Source: Flavobacterium sp. SH_e (GTDB lineage Bacteria; Bacteroidota; Bacteroidia; Flavobacteriales; Flavobacteriaceae). Taken from it: a DNA stretch of 64,000 nucleotides. This document shows positions 8,303-17,722 of the stretch, piece by piece; positions within the stretch are counted from its first letter, which is position 1; each line of letters begins with the position of its first letter. The position numbers and the translations under genes are program-made. The notes below the pieces were generated by a model that searched no databases, was not told the origin of the DNA, and worked only from the letters and a program-made list of their open reading frames with translations. The stretch is taken from contig NZ_JAOVZN010000006.1 of the NCBI RefSeq assembly GCF_025717045.1, positions 1,215,540 through 1,279,539 on the forward strand. Direction: 5' to 3'.

Positions 8303-10843
8303 ATGAAATCAATTTTATCTATTATTTCTTTTTTATTTGCAATCAATGCGATAGCACAGATTCCTAATTCAAATAATTCAGGACGAGTATCTGGAGATGT
8401 CGGAGATATGTTAACTATAGAGGAAGGTAATGGAACAAATAAAGATTATAATGCAGGTTATTACCAGCAAGATGGAAAATACGGTTTTGTTTATCCAGAA
8501 AATGTTAGACAAAAAACGGGTTATGATAAAATTGAGTCTGCTTCCAATGGCTTTATTGTAAAAAAAGATGATTTGTATGGCATTGCAGATAGAAAAGGAG
8601 TTCTTATTGGAAAAATAGAGTTTGACAGTATTGGCTTTAAATCCCAAAGCAATACATTTATTGTCAAGAAAAAAGGGAAATATGGAAGTATGTCTCAAGA
8701 TGGAAAACAAATACTTTCTACAAAATATGACAAAGTTCTTTATAGTGGCAGTCAGAATCCTATTTCTTTTGTGAAAGCCAAAGACGGAAATGTATCACTA
8801 ATATTCAATAAGGATGAAAAGATGTTTCCTCAGAAAGTTGATTATGCAGAAGTATATGCTAATTTAACGATATTAAAAGTGAATGGAAAATTTGGTGTTA
8901 TAAAAGATCAAGTTATAATTCCTTTTGAGTATGATAGTATTTACGTACCTGTTCCTGAGGGGTATAATAATGTAAGCAAATCCCAAAAAACTAAAAAAAA
9001 TAATCCTTTTGCATTTGAATATTCAAAGTTGAGCAAGACAGTTACTTTAATGACAATTCAAAAAGGAGGTAAACTAGGGTTAATAGATAACAATTCGACT
9101 ATTATCTATCCAGCAGATAATGATGCAATAAATAGTGTCGAAATGAAAAGATATTTTACAGTGAAAAAGAATAATCTGTATGGGGTTTACTTTATGGATA
9201 CTGGTAAAAAAACAGAGATTGAATATGATCGTGTTTATGCTGATGGTACTGGATATGTTATGGCAGACAAGAACAAAAAAGGTGGAGCATTTACAATAAA
9301 AGGGGAACAAATTATACCTTTTGAATATGATCCAGAATTTATTGCTCAATATCGTTTTGGTTTACAAATCACAAAAGACAAGAAAAAAGGATTTACAGAT
9401 AAAAGAGGGAATGTTATAATTCCGCCAATTTATGACAATGTTGATTCGTTTTATGAAAGTGGAATGGATTATTTTATAAAAGTAAAACAAGGTGAAAAAC
9501 AGGGAGTTATTAATCTTAAAAATGAGATTATTATTCCTATAAATTTCGAATGGATAGGAGAGGAAAATGGATTTTTTAAAGTGGTTACACCTGATCCAAA
9601 TAGAAAGTTTGGACTTTATAGTAAAAGTGGAAAATTGGTTGTTCCTGCAGAGTATAGTTGGATTACTAATAGTGAAACGCAAGACAGTAAAATAACTGTT
9701 TTAAGAAAAGATGCTAATTCATATAATTTTTTAAATCAGAAATCGGAGCTTATTTTTCCTGAAAATATTACTCAATATGGATATGTTTTAAATGAAGAGA
9801 AGTTGTTGAATCCTTTTGATGAAAGAGGTAAGTCCTTATTGTTTGTGAAAGGAAAAAATGGTAAGTACGGATTGCTAAATGAAACTACAGAAGTGTTGGA
9901 GGTTCCAATGATTTATGATCAAATTATTCAGCGTTTTGCGAGCGAAAGAAACCTTTATTTTAGTGTTAAAAAAAATAAGAAATTTGGACTTATCAATGAG
10001 AAAAACAAAGAAATTATTCCATTTCAATATGACTTTATAGATGTAAATTTAATAGGGGCTAAATATAATGATGTAAGTGATATTTCATATAGCGTTATAG
10101 TCGTAAAAGGGAAAAAGTTTGGAACTGTGAATCTTAAAAATCAAGAGCAGATTCCTTTCATTTATGATGATTTACAAAGAATTTCAGAAAATGGACTTTT
10201 CAAAGCTAAAAAAGGAAAAGAATATCAGATTATAAATTCAAAAAATGAAGTGGTAAATAAAGGTCCGTTTGATCAAGTGGCTAATTTTGAGCAGATTGAT
10301 AGACGTACTAGGGTGTCACAGGCTTTAACATTTTATAACAATAAGATGAAGGTTATAAATGACAAAGGGAAATTTTTATCAAGCGAAGTCGTTATGGCAC
10401 CACACAACGGCTATACCACATTTGATGAATTAAAAGCGGGATTGATTAGAGCGCTTGATAGTCCTGATGATGCTCTTTTAAAAGATTTTGCTAATAAAAT
10501 AGCACCTTCTGATCATCTTCTGTATTTTCTTAAAGACAATCTATTTAATAAAAAATCTTTAGAATTTACAAATGTAAAATACATACAAGAAAAATACTAT
10601 TCCGATTTGTTGGAGTTTAAAAGAACACGTTGGAATGAAAAGTCAGGATTTGGATATAATCATAGTTCGCTTACAGATGTAGTTGATTTTACTATGGAAA
10701 GAGATGGTTGTGTAACCAATGTGAGAACTCGAGATCATGCTTTTGGTGATACCAGATTCATGGAAAAAGTTTTGCGAAATGCTATAAAAGTAAATGGATT
10801 TTGGATTAGTACTTATTTCATGACACGTGGATTTGAAAATTGA
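8303..10843 (+). CDS. Secreted WG-repeat protein
   Basis: 846 residues with a signal peptide (IISFLFAINAIAQ). Residues ~45-690 consist of about a dozen WG-type repeats of the form G(K/L)(Y/F)G-x(6-12)-IIPxxYDxI, for example GKFGVIKDQVIIPFEYDSI, KKFGLINEKNKEIIPFQYDF and GKYGLLNETTEVLEVPMIYD. Such repeats build beta-propeller-like or solenoid surfaces and are widespread in Bacteroidota with unknown ligands. The C-terminal ~150 residues are a separate, repeat-free domain (DELKAGLIRALDSPDDALL). No catalytic motif is visible. Confidence 0.88.
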   Translation: MKSILSIISFLFAINAIAQIPNSNNSGRVSGDVGDMLTIEEGNGTNKDYNAGYYQQDGKYGFVYPENVRQKTGYDKIESASNGFIVKKDDLYGIADRKGVLIGKIEFDSIGFKSQSNTFIVKKKGKYGSMSQDGKQILSTKYDKVLYSGSQNPISFVKAKDGNVSLIFNKDEKMFPQKVDYAEVYANLTILKVNGKFGVIKDQVIIPFEYDSIYVPVPEGYNNVSKSQKTKKNNPFAFEYSKLSKTVTLMTIQKGGKLGLIDNNSTIIYPADNDAINSVEMKRYFTVKKNNLYGVYFMDTGKKTEIEYDRVYADGTGYVMADKNKKGGAFTIKGEQIIPFEYDPEFIAQYRFGLQITKDKKKGFTDKRGNVIIPPIYDNVDSFYESGMDYFIKVKQGEKQGVINLKNEIIIPINFEWIGEENGFFKVVTPDPNRKFGLYSKSGKLVVPAEYSWITNSETQDSKITVLRKDANSYNFLNQKSELIFPENITQYGYVLNEEKLLNPFDERGKSLLFVKGKNGKYGLLNETTEVLEVPMIYDQIIQRFASERNLYFSVKKNKKFGLINEKNKEIIPFQYDFIDVNLIGAKYNDVSDISYSVIVVKGKKFGTVNLKNQEQIPFIYDDLQRISENGLFKAKKGKEYQIINSKNEVVNKGPFDQVANFEQIDRRTRVSQALTFYNNKMKVINDKGKFLSSEVVMAPHNGYTTFDELKAGLIRALDSPDDALLKDFANKIAPSDHLLYFLKDNLFNKKSLEFTNVKYIQEKYYSDLLEFKRTRWNEKSGFGYNHSSLTDVVDFTMERDGCVTNVRTRDHAFGDTRFMEKVLRNAIKVNGFWISTYFMTRGFEN

Positions 10844-10980
10844 TAAGTTCTAAATAAGTAATCTTTAAGAGATTTCAAAGTTCTTCCATTATCACCACTT
10901 AAAACTTCTCCTGCTTGTGCAAGTCGAGCTGATGAATTTAATAAAGAATAATATTTGTATGAAGTAGAAAAATGTGTAAA

Positions 10981-11016
10981 AAACAAAAGCTTCAAGGAAA
11001 TTTGAAGCTTTTGTTT
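10981..11016. terminator. Bidirectional hairpin terminator
   Basis: AAACAAAAGCTTCAA pairs with TTGAAGCTTTTGTTT around loop GGAAA, with A/T runs on both sides. It lies between the convergent WG-repeat gene and the thioredoxin-like gene. Confidence 0.8.
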
Positions 11017-11042
11017 TGAAGTGGGGACTTGATAAAGATTAA

Positions 11043-11222
11043 CTATGCATTTTTTAATTGATTCTTTTGAAATTTTTGAGAATATCCTTCATTAGAAAGA
11101 AAATGTAAAATCAGATAATTGTCTTTCAATTCAAATGATATTGTTGCAATATTAGGGTTTTGGCAATTTGTTATTATTTGGCTTTTCACTACGTTATAAC
11201 TTCCAGAACTTATTTTTTTAAT
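11043..11222 (-). pseudogene. Open frame overlapping the end of the thioredoxin-like gene
   Basis: On the minus strand, just past the stop of the 11210-12328 gene, the frame shifted by one base stays open for ~59 codons to TAG at 11043. It has a protein-like composition (SSGSYNVVKSQIITNC, then FELKDNYLILHFLSNEGYSQ). There is no start codon of its own at the beginning. It could be the remnant of a separate gene or a tail separated by a frameshift at the A-run where the upstream gene ends. Family unknown. Confidence 0.35.
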
Positions 11223-12328
11223 ATTTTCTTTTCCAGTTTATTAATCAGACTGCCTTTGCCGTAACCAGACCATTTGTCGATAATTGTTCCTTCTGGATTA
11301 ATTAGAATGAAAGTAGGAATGCCTTGAATGCCATATTTAATAGCAGTTTCGCTAAATCGACCTTTGCTGTCCCATACACTATTCCAAATAACTTTGTCTC
11401 TGTCTACAGATTTCAGCCAGTCTTCTTTTTTTGGATCACAAGAAAAACTTACTAAAGTTAAAGAACCCGAATAGGTTTCATTAATTTCAGTCAGTTCCTT
11501 TGCTGCTTGAATGCAAGGTCCGCAAAAGGCAGAAGTAAACTCAATTAAAGTATAAGAACCTTTAATGTCTGAAAACTTAACTTTTTCACCTTTTTGATTC
11601 CAACCTTCAAAATCGTGATATTTATCTCCAACTTTCGAAATGTTTTCTTTCAAAAAGACTTCAACAACTTTAGCATATTTACTTTCTTTTATTTGAGGAG
11701 TATATTTATCGTATATTTTTTGAATTGTGTCTTTTGGCAATTGATTCTTTAGATAACCAAGCTCTATTATACTTGCGTAAGTATCTGGATGTGATTTTAC
11801 ATATTTAATGCGCAGTTCTTGTGTAATGCTGTCAATGCCTTTAATTTCGTCCCATATTTTTGCGCCAGCTTCTTGTTGCTTATCTTTTGGCAACTGCAAA
11901 AATGAATTTACAAGAGTTTCTCTTTTGGCAAAATATTCTTTTGTAAAACTTTGCGAATAATTAAAATCTTCCTGACTTTTTGAACCTTTGATTTCTACAT
12001 TTCGAGGAAAGTCTTTAATGTCTCCTTTGATTCTAATATTATCGTTGCCAATAAGTAAACTGGTATAGATTAATTTTTCATCTACAAGGGCATACATCCA
12101 AATTTGCTCTGGCGGACTAGCTAATTTTCCTTCAAATTTAAATTTGTTGTTTTCTACAGTTGTGCTATCTATAATAGCATCTGTTGCGAGGTTTTTTAAA
12201 TAGAATTTGGTTCCATTTTGAAATCCAGTTACTTGACCATAAATAGTAAATTTCTCTTCTTTTTTAATAAAGGCTATTATTACTATAAATGTGCAGATTA
12301 AGAAAAATATTCTTGATGATGATTTCAT
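11210..12328 (-). CDS. TlpA/thioredoxin-like protein with DUF4369 domain
   Basis: 372 residues. An N-terminal membrane segment/signal (IFFLICTFIVIIAFI) anchors or exports the protein. Residues ~25-130 form a DUF4369 domain (FTIYGQVTGFQNGTKFYLKN). The C-terminal ~140 residues are an AhpC/TSA-TlpA thioredoxin fold with the active site AFCGPCIQ and cis-Pro motif GIPTFILINPEG. Expected to act as a periplasmic thiol-disulfide oxidoreductase. It lies 42 bases after a second TlpA-type gene and is probably co-transcribed with it. TSAFCGPC replaces the usual WASWCGPC. Confidence 0.9.
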   Translation of the reverse strand: MKSSSRIFFLICTFIVIIAFIKKEEKFTIYGQVTGFQNGTKFYLKNLATDAIIDSTTVENNKFKFEGKLASPPEQIWMYALVDEKLIYTSLLIGNDNIRIKGDIKDFPRNVEIKGSKSQEDFNYSQSFTKEYFAKRETLVNSFLQLPKDKQQEAGAKIWDEIKGIDSITQELRIKYVKSHPDTYASIIELGYLKNQLPKDTIQKIYDKYTPQIKESKYAKVVEVFLKENISKVGDKYHDFEGWNQKGEKVKFSDIKGSYTLIEFTSAFCGPCIQAAKELTEINETYSGSLTLVSFSCDPKKEDWLKSVDRDKVIWNSVWDSKGRFSETAIKYGIQGIPTFILINPEGTIIDKWSGYGKGSLINKLEKKILKK

Positions 12329-12370
12329 TGTTTTTTAATTGAGTCCTCTTAATAATTTACAGAAAAGGAA

Positions 12371-13450
12371 CTAGATTGTTGTCTTTTTATCTATTGCATT
12401 AATGACCTGCGAAAGATCATTTGCAGCATTAAGCAATACTTTTCCGTCCTTATTAAGTAAGATTAAATTTGGCACAGCAAAAATATTGTATTCTTTTTTT
12501 ATCGCATTATTTCTTTTTGGCAACCCAGAAAGATTAAGCCAAGGCATATTTTCTTTTTCTACTGCCGTTTTCCAATTATCGTATTTATCATCTATACTTA
12601 GACTAACAATGCTTATTCTATCTTTATAAGCGTTATGAAATTTTTTAAGCTCTGGAATTTCTTTTCTGCAAGGACCGCACCAGCTTGCCCAAAATACTAA
12701 AAGTACTGGCTTGCCATTGCTTACTTGATCAAAAGTGTAATTTTTGTTATCAATGTCAACCCAATTGAAATTTTCCCTAAATCCAAATTTTTCTATTTTT
12801 TCTTTATTATTGATATAATCCGTAAGCATATTAAACGGAACAGATTTTTTTATTTCGTCAGAAAACAAAGAACTGTATTCTTTTAATTGATTTACGGAAT
12901 ACTGCTCCTTACTCCAGAATAATTTATACAATAGCGCGAAATTTGATGAGTTTTGTTTGATATTTTTATTCGAAACAATTGGCTCTTTCCAGCCTCTCAT
13001 AAACATTTCAGCTTCTGGCGATCCTTCAAAATTTACCTGATAGATTTTTAAACCTTTAAATTCTTTAGTTTCATACAGGCTGTCTGTGTTGAATTCAATA
13101 TTTTCATTGCCTAAAAGAATATCACCCCAAAAACTTTGCTTTTTAGAAGATTTGTCCCTAAAACCTAAATTTGCAACTTTCTTATTGTTTTTGAGAAAAT
13201 AAATATAAGCGTGTTTAGGTTCTCTAACTTTAAAATGATACTCAAATTTACCTTCTTTTGCTGGTATGGTGTCAAATGTTTTTATCGAATCTCCAAGAGC
13301 TTCATCTCCCCACATATTAATAACTACTTTGTCAAAATCTGTAGTGAGCTTGCTAATATCAGCTTTGATAATACCTGATTCTTGTTTTTTTTGAGAGCAC
13401 GAAAGCAATAGAAAAGCAGACAGTAGAAAGGAAAAGTTTTTTATAGTCAT
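12371..13450 (-). CDS. TlpA-type thiol-disulfide reductase lipoprotein
   Basis: 359 residues. The lipoprotein signal ends in LLLSCSQKK (Cys ~18). The N-terminal half is a divergent DUF4369-like domain. The thioredoxin domain begins at ~residue 230 with WASWCGPCRKEIPELKKF and has a cis-Pro loop (FAVPNLILLNKDG). It is probably tethered to a membrane facing the periplasm, keeping thiols of exported proteins reduced. Partner of the 11210-12328 gene in a two-gene unit. Confidence 0.92.
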   Translation of the reverse strand: MTIKNFSFLLSAFLLLSCSQKKQESGIIKADISKLTTDFDKVVINMWGDEALGDSIKTFDTIPAKEGKFEYHFKVREPKHAYIYFLKNNKKVANLGFRDKSSKKQSFWGDILLGNENIEFNTDSLYETKEFKGLKIYQVNFEGSPEAEMFMRGWKEPIVSNKNIKQNSSNFALLYKLFWSKEQYSVNQLKEYSSLFSDEIKKSVPFNMLTDYINNKEKIEKFGFRENFNWVDIDNKNYTFDQVSNGKPVLLVFWASWCGPCRKEIPELKKFHNAYKDRISIVSLSIDDKYDNWKTAVEKENMPWLNLSGLPKRNNAIKKEYNIFAVPNLILLNKDGKVLLNAANDLSQVINAIDKKTTI

Positions 13451-13460
13451 ATTGATACTT

Positions 13461-13652
13461 TTAATGTTTTAAAAAGAAATCGAATAAATTACTAATCAAA
13501 TATAGAATAAAAAAAGAGTAAAATAATACGTAAAACCACATCGTAAATGATTTTTTGCGTTGATTATGAATTGCTTTGTAGAGAAAATCTAAAAGTATAT
13601 ATTTGATAATAATATGTTGAAGTTTATTACGCATATAAATAAGTTTGTTCAA
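13461..13652 (-). CDS. Possible small membrane protein
   Basis: A 63-codon frame ending 10 bases upstream of the TlpA-type gene, on the same strand. The C-terminal half is strongly hydrophobic (WFYVLFYSFFILYLISNLF), which would be one membrane helix. AT-rich DNA produces such frames by chance, and no recognisable family or ribosome-binding signal supports it. Confidence 0.22.
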   Translation of the reverse strand: MNKLIYMRNKLQHIIIKYILLDFLYKAIHNQRKKSFTMWFYVLFYSFFILYLISNLFDFFLKH

Positions 13653-13695
13653 TTATGAGATGCATATTACCTACATTATTAACCAGAAATAAAAA

Positions 13696-15084
13696 ATGAA
13701 ATTAACAATTACAATCGCACTTCTTTTAATTGGACATTTTACATTTGGACAAGACAGAATTCAAAAAATTGACAGTTTACTCAATTCTCTTTATTCAAAA
13801 GAGAAAATCAATGGGAATTTTCTAATTGCAGAAAAAGGGAAAGTTATTTATAGCCATAGTTTTGGACTTGCTAACGAAACAACAAAAGAGAAATTGAACG
13901 AAAATTCGATTTTTGAATTGGCATCTTGTTCAAAGCAGTTCACAGCTATGGGGATAATGATACTTAAAGAAAAAGGAAAGTTGAATTTGGACGATGAAAT
14001 CAAAAAATATTTACCCGAACTTTCTTTTTATAAAGGTGTAACTATAAGAAATTTATTAAATCATACAGGAGGTTTGCCAGACTATATGCAGCTTATGGAT
14101 AGTTTATTTGATAAATCTAAAGTTGCCACTAACAAAGACATAATTGATATATTTAGTAAACATCAACCAAAAATATTATTTGAGTCAAATACTAAGTGGG
14201 AATACAGCAACACGGGCTACGCACTATTGGCTTCAATAATTGAGAAAGCATCGGGTTTGACATATGCTGACTATCTAAAAACAGCTATTTTCCAACCGTT
14301 GAAAATGAAAAACACCTTTGTTTACAATCGTAGATTATCGCCAAAGAAAATTGACAATTATGCTTTTGGTTATGTTTACTCAGATAATTTGAAAAAATAT
14401 GTTTTACCAGACGAATTGGAAGAAACTAAAATAGTTGTTTGGCTTGATGGTGTTGTTGGAGACGGAGGAGTTAATTCAACTGTAAACGATTTATTGATTT
14501 GGGATAGGGCATTATATACCAATAAATTACTCAGAGAAGAGGATATGAAAGCAGTTTTTGAATTAGCAACTTTGAAAGACGGAGCTAAAAGGAATTATGG
14601 TTTTGGCTGGGGAATTGAAGAAAATGCTGATTTTGGAAAAATTGCAAACCATGATGGTGGTTGGCCAGGTTATGTAACTTTTATCGATAGGCATATTACA
14701 AATGATAAAACAATAATAATACTTCAAAATCACAACAACGTTTCAATTCCTTCTAAAGCAATTAGAAATATTCTATATAATAAACCATTGCCTGTGCAAA
14801 AAATCAGAAAAGAAATTAGTATTACTACTGAAGAACTTCAAAAGTTTGTTGGGACTTATGAAGTTGAAAAAGATTTTGAAATCAAAATTTCATTAGACAA
14901 AGACCAACTATTTTCACAATTGACAGGACAAAATGCGTTCCGAATATTTGCAGATAGTGAAATGTTATTTTTCTACAAAGTAGTAGATGCACAAATTCAG
15001 TTTGAAAAGAACGAAAAAGGAGAAATTTCAAATTTGTTTTTATTACAGAATGGAAAAAAAATAGAAGCAAAACGGATGAAATAA
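13696..15084 (+). CDS. Secreted serine hydrolase, beta-lactamase class C/AmpH-like
   Basis: 462 residues. Signal peptide TIALLLIGHFTFGQ. The penicillin-binding-protein fold shows SxxK as SCSK (in ASCSKQFTAMG, ~residue 77), YxN as YSNTGYALL (~170) and the third motif as HDGGWPGY (~315). A C-terminal ~100-residue DUF3471-like beta domain follows. Family members hydrolyse D-amino peptides or esters; real beta-lactam resistance is uncommon. Last chromosomal gene before the island boundary at 15204. Confidence 0.9.
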   Translation: MKLTITIALLLIGHFTFGQDRIQKIDSLLNSLYSKEKINGNFLIAEKGKVIYSHSFGLANETTKEKLNENSIFELASCSKQFTAMGIMILKEKGKLNLDDEIKKYLPELSFYKGVTIRNLLNHTGGLPDYMQLMDSLFDKSKVATNKDIIDIFSKHQPKILFESNTKWEYSNTGYALLASIIEKASGLTYADYLKTAIFQPLKMKNTFVYNRRLSPKKIDNYAFGYVYSDNLKKYVLPDELEETKIVVWLDGVVGDGGVNSTVNDLLIWDRALYTNKLLREEDMKAVFELATLKDGAKRNYGFGWGIEENADFGKIANHDGGWPGYVTFIDRHITNDKTIIILQNHNNVSIPSKAIRNILYNKPLPVQKIRKEISITTEELQKFVGTYEVEKDFEIKISLDKDQLFSQLTGQNAFRIFADSEMLFFYKVVDAQIQFEKNEKGEISNLFLLQNGKKIEAKRMK

Positions 15085-15117
15085 AAATCCGATCGCTCCG
15101 ATATGTAGACAACAATA

Positions 15118-15139
15118 GCGCAGATTTTGCAATCTGTGC
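15118..15139. repeat. REP-like palindrome
   Basis: GCGCAGATT-TTGC-AATCTGTGC is a short GC-richer palindrome in AT-rich spacer, of the kind dispersed in Bacteroidota genomes as REP-type elements. Only one copy is in this window, so its repetitive nature is inference. Confidence 0.4.
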
Positions 15140-15170
15140 CCGCAAAGAGAATCAGAAAAGGGTAAAAACA

Positions 15171-15205
15171 AAAAAAAGCTTCAGAGAAATCTGAAGCTTT
15201 TTTTT
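15171..15205. terminator. Terminator, probably the original one of tRNA-fMet
   Basis: The stem AAGCTTCAGA / TCTGAAGCTT has loop GAAA with A/T runs on both sides. It directly adjoins the left direct repeat (15204-15216) and has the same sequence type as the tRNA-Glu terminator at 7722. Without the island it would lie just downstream of tRNA-fMet on the minus strand. It also ends the serine hydrolase gene. Confidence 0.8.
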
Positions 15206-15216
15206 AGTAGCGGGAA
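15204..15216 (+). repeat. Left attachment-site repeat (attL)
   Basis: TTAGTAGCGGGAA, identical to 57027-57039. Its last 11 bases are the antisense of the tRNA-fMet 3' end. After base 15216 the sequence diverges from the tRNA. Confidence 0.75.
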
Positions 15217-15980
15217 GCATTCAATTATCTAACCGGTTTTTTGATGATTTTAATGAGGTGTTAAGATTAGTTTCTTGACCTGTTTGCAGTGGTCCTGCTT
15301 ATTGTTTGAAAGTGGTGATTGAATAACGGGCTAATTTATTGTCACTGCAAAGGAAGCTAGTAGCCTTCCTGCTGGCAATTTATGAACAAACGCTTTGAAA
15401 TAAGCTTCTAGAGATTTACATTTAAGGAGAGGGGATATTTTGGATGCTTGATCAGAAGCTTATCAGCTTGAGTTTTAACTGCCCGTCTATATTTATCTAT
15501 CGACAAACGGATTGTTTAAAAATCAAGTAGGAAGACTTTGCTGAAAAGTTAAATTACTTAGTCTGTATTTTGCGGAGTTTAATTTCAACTTATAAGACTG
15601 TTTCCAATATAGAACTGTAATCCATTAGAAGTTTTTTGGAGTTAGCTGTTAATCCTGTCTTTCCTATTTTTTCCAATCTTTAAAATCATCAAAAAAAATG
15701 TCAAAATGAGGAATCCCGTAAAGAAAATAGGGAATGCTTTTGTTTATTTGCGCGCAAAAAAAATTAACGAAGCATTAACAATTGTTTATAGCTTTGGATT
15801 GGGATTGAATGATCCCGAGAATCAGATGATTTAAAGATTTCGGTAGCCTAATCCAGTCATGAAAATAAAGGTTTTCTTAATGCTATCAATGCTAGGGGCA
15901 CTATTTATGGATTAGATCAGCCTTTTTCTGAAATAAATGAGTAATGAACAACAATAAAGATTAACATAAAAAGGAAAAAA
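15217..15980. other. 764-bp non-coding left end of the island
   Basis: No convincing gene. There is a run of short inverted stretches (for example GGAAGCTAGTAGCCTTCC near 15351) and a possible -7 box TAGCTTTG at 15789-15796 that could drive the fibre/Rhs operon. An 18-codon frame at 15859 (MKIKVFLMLSMLGALF) is probably chance. A serine recombinase or excisionase binding region is plausible here but not recognisable. Confidence 0.45.
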
Positions 15981-17264
15981 ATGAACAGATTATCTAAGCT
16001 CTTAATTATAATAATTATTTTGAATTGCAAGCATCTGGCGGCTCAAAATACATTTCCAACCACGGGAAATGCCGGTATCGGAACAATAGCACCTGCCGGG
16101 AAGCTAGAGATAGTTACAGGAACTTCAGGCGTGCCAACCTCAATAGGGGCATTATCTTCAGGCTCAATTGCATTTGCAAATAATAATGCATCTTTAGCAA
16201 TACCGACCCTTTTCAGTAAAAGCAGCAATTCGGCAGGTTTTTCAATTTTTACGGGTACAAATAATGTAAATGCCAGTCCGGATATGAGATTTGTAGTAAT
16301 GAAGGAAGACGGAACCGATTTCACCACACTAACATCAAGCGCATTTAGATTTTCAAGATATAATTTATCGCTGTTTGATATTCTAAGAAATGGTAATGTT
16401 GGCATTGGCACAACGGCGCCAGTTGGTAGGCTTAATATTTTTACAGGTTTGACAGGCAATACGCTTGATCTGGCAAACCAGCAGAATGGCAGCATATCGG
16501 TAAACAATTCTAGCGCAACATTAGCATTTCCAACAATCACAGGAAAAACAAATGATGCCATATCTGGTTTGCGACTAATGGGGGCTACTCCTGACACAAA
16601 TGGCAATCCTGATATGTCTTTCGATGTTAGGATGAACACTAATGCTGATTTTTCTACACTGACAACATCTGCTTTTAGATTCACAAGATATGGATCCGCA
16701 CTAGTTGACATATCAAGAAATGGAAACGTCGGAATCGGAACTGCATCGCCAGTAGCAAAATTTCATATTGTTGATACAAATGGAGGAGTTTTCTTTGATG
16801 GATCGAATACGGCCTATAACAGGTTTAAATCGACAAATATTGCTCCGACTGTTGCAAAACCATTGTTGTTCAGTGCACAGACATCAGGAACCACTCCTGA
16901 TATATACATCAGCACTTCAGGAAATGTGGGCATAGGAACGACAATTGGAACAAATAAGCTTGATGTCAATGGCACAATCCATTCAAAAGAGGTAAAAGTG
17001 GACATGACAGGCTGGTCTGATTTTGTATTTAAGAATGGCTATGAATTGCCAACACTTGCTGAAGTCGAAAAGCATATTGCCGAAAAAGGCCATTTGGAGA
17101 ATATTCCGAGTGAGGAGGAGGTTCTGAAAAACGGAATCAGCCTTGGGGAAATGAATTCCAAACTGCTGCAGAAAATTGAAGAGCTTACTTTGTATGTGAT
17201 AGAGCAGAATAAGGCTATTGAGGAATTAAAAAAGGAAGTGAAGGATATTAAATCAAAAAATTAA
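15981..17264 (+). CDS. Secreted fibre-like protein of the Rhs locus
   Basis: 427 residues. Signal peptide IIIIILNCKHLAAQ. Residues ~25-320 contain repeated G(N)VGIGTxxP motifs (AGIGTIAPAGKL, GNVGIGTTAPVG, GNVGIGTASPVA, GNVGIGTTIGTN) typical of trimeric fibre/beta-helix stalks in Bacteroidota. The C-terminus (YELPTLAEVEKHIAEKGHLE, then LGEMNSKLLQKIEELTLYVI) is the conserved tail seen after such stalks and ends in a coiled coil. Its stop overlaps the next start by one base, so the three Rhs-locus genes are translationally linked. Probably surface exposed. Confidence 0.85.
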   Translation: MNRLSKLLIIIIILNCKHLAAQNTFPTTGNAGIGTIAPAGKLEIVTGTSGVPTSIGALSSGSIAFANNNASLAIPTLFSKSSNSAGFSIFTGTNNVNASPDMRFVVMKEDGTDFTTLTSSAFRFSRYNLSLFDILRNGNVGIGTTAPVGRLNIFTGLTGNTLDLANQQNGSISVNNSSATLAFPTITGKTNDAISGLRLMGATPDTNGNPDMSFDVRMNTNADFSTLTTSAFRFTRYGSALVDISRNGNVGIGTASPVAKFHIVDTNGGVFFDGSNTAYNRFKSTNIAPTVAKPLLFSAQTSGTTPDIYISTSGNVGIGTTIGTNKLDVNGTIHSKEVKVDMTGWSDFVFKNGYELPTLAEVEKHIAEKGHLENIPSEEEVLKNGISLGEMNSKLLQKIEELTLYVIEQNKAIEELKKEVKDIKSKN

Positions 17265-17719
17265 TGAAAAGAATAATTACTCTTCTGCTTTTTGGAATTT
17301 GCTCTTTAACAAATGCCCAGCAGAAAATAACATTCGGATATGACAGTGCAGGAAATCAGATAAGCCGCAATTTGTGCTTAAGCAACTGTGGGGGTACGGC
17401 CAAAACAGTAGAGGAAACCAAAGAAATTGAAGCGCTGGTAGAGGATGATCTGCTTAAATTTTCAGAGGAGGATGTCATCTCCTACTACCCTAATCCAGTG
17501 AAAGAGCTGCTCTACATAAAATGGGAGCTGATCAACAGGAGCAAGGTATCTTCCATCACCGTTTATGAAATATCGGGACAGGTTCTGCAGACTTTTTCGA
17601 GAACAGAAAATACGGATAATCAGACTATTTCCTTTGGGGAATATCCAAGAGGGGTCTATCTGGTGGCTCTCAATTATGGAAATGGGGAGCAGAAGACAAT
17701 TAAAATCATCAAGCAGTAA
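17264..17719 (+). CDS. T9SS type A sorting-domain protein with one YD-like motif
   Basis: 151 residues. After a signal peptide (LLLFGICSLTNAQQ) comes a single YD-repeat-like start (FGYDSAGNQISRN). The C-terminal ~80 residues are a type A Por/T9SS domain (YYPNPVKELLYIKW, ITVYEISGQVL, GEYPRGVYLVALNYG). This domain sends proteins through the type IX system to the cell surface. Coupled by a TAATG overlap to the fibre gene and 3 bases before the Rhs gene. It may be a surface adaptor for the Rhs protein, which lacks its own sorting domain; that is inference. Confidence 0.85.
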   Translation: MKRIITLLLFGICSLTNAQQKITFGYDSAGNQISRNLCLSNCGGTAKTVEETKEIEALVEDDLLKFSEEDVISYYPNPVKELLYIKWELINRSKVSSITVYEISGQVLQTFSRTENTDNQTISFGEYPRGVYLVALNYGNGEQKTIKIIKQ

Positions 17720-17722
17720 TAT

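Noticed and set aside
13696..15084. Beta-lactam resistance gene
   Set aside because: SxxK/YxN motifs are shared by the broad serine hydrolase family; the C-terminal extra domain and divergent sequence argue for a peptidase/esterase rather than a resistance enzyme.
16043..16711. 222-codon minus-strand frame inside the fibre-like gene
   Set aside because: It mirrors the repeated GIGT codons of the real gene; the signal peptide and TAATG coupling support the plus-strand frame.
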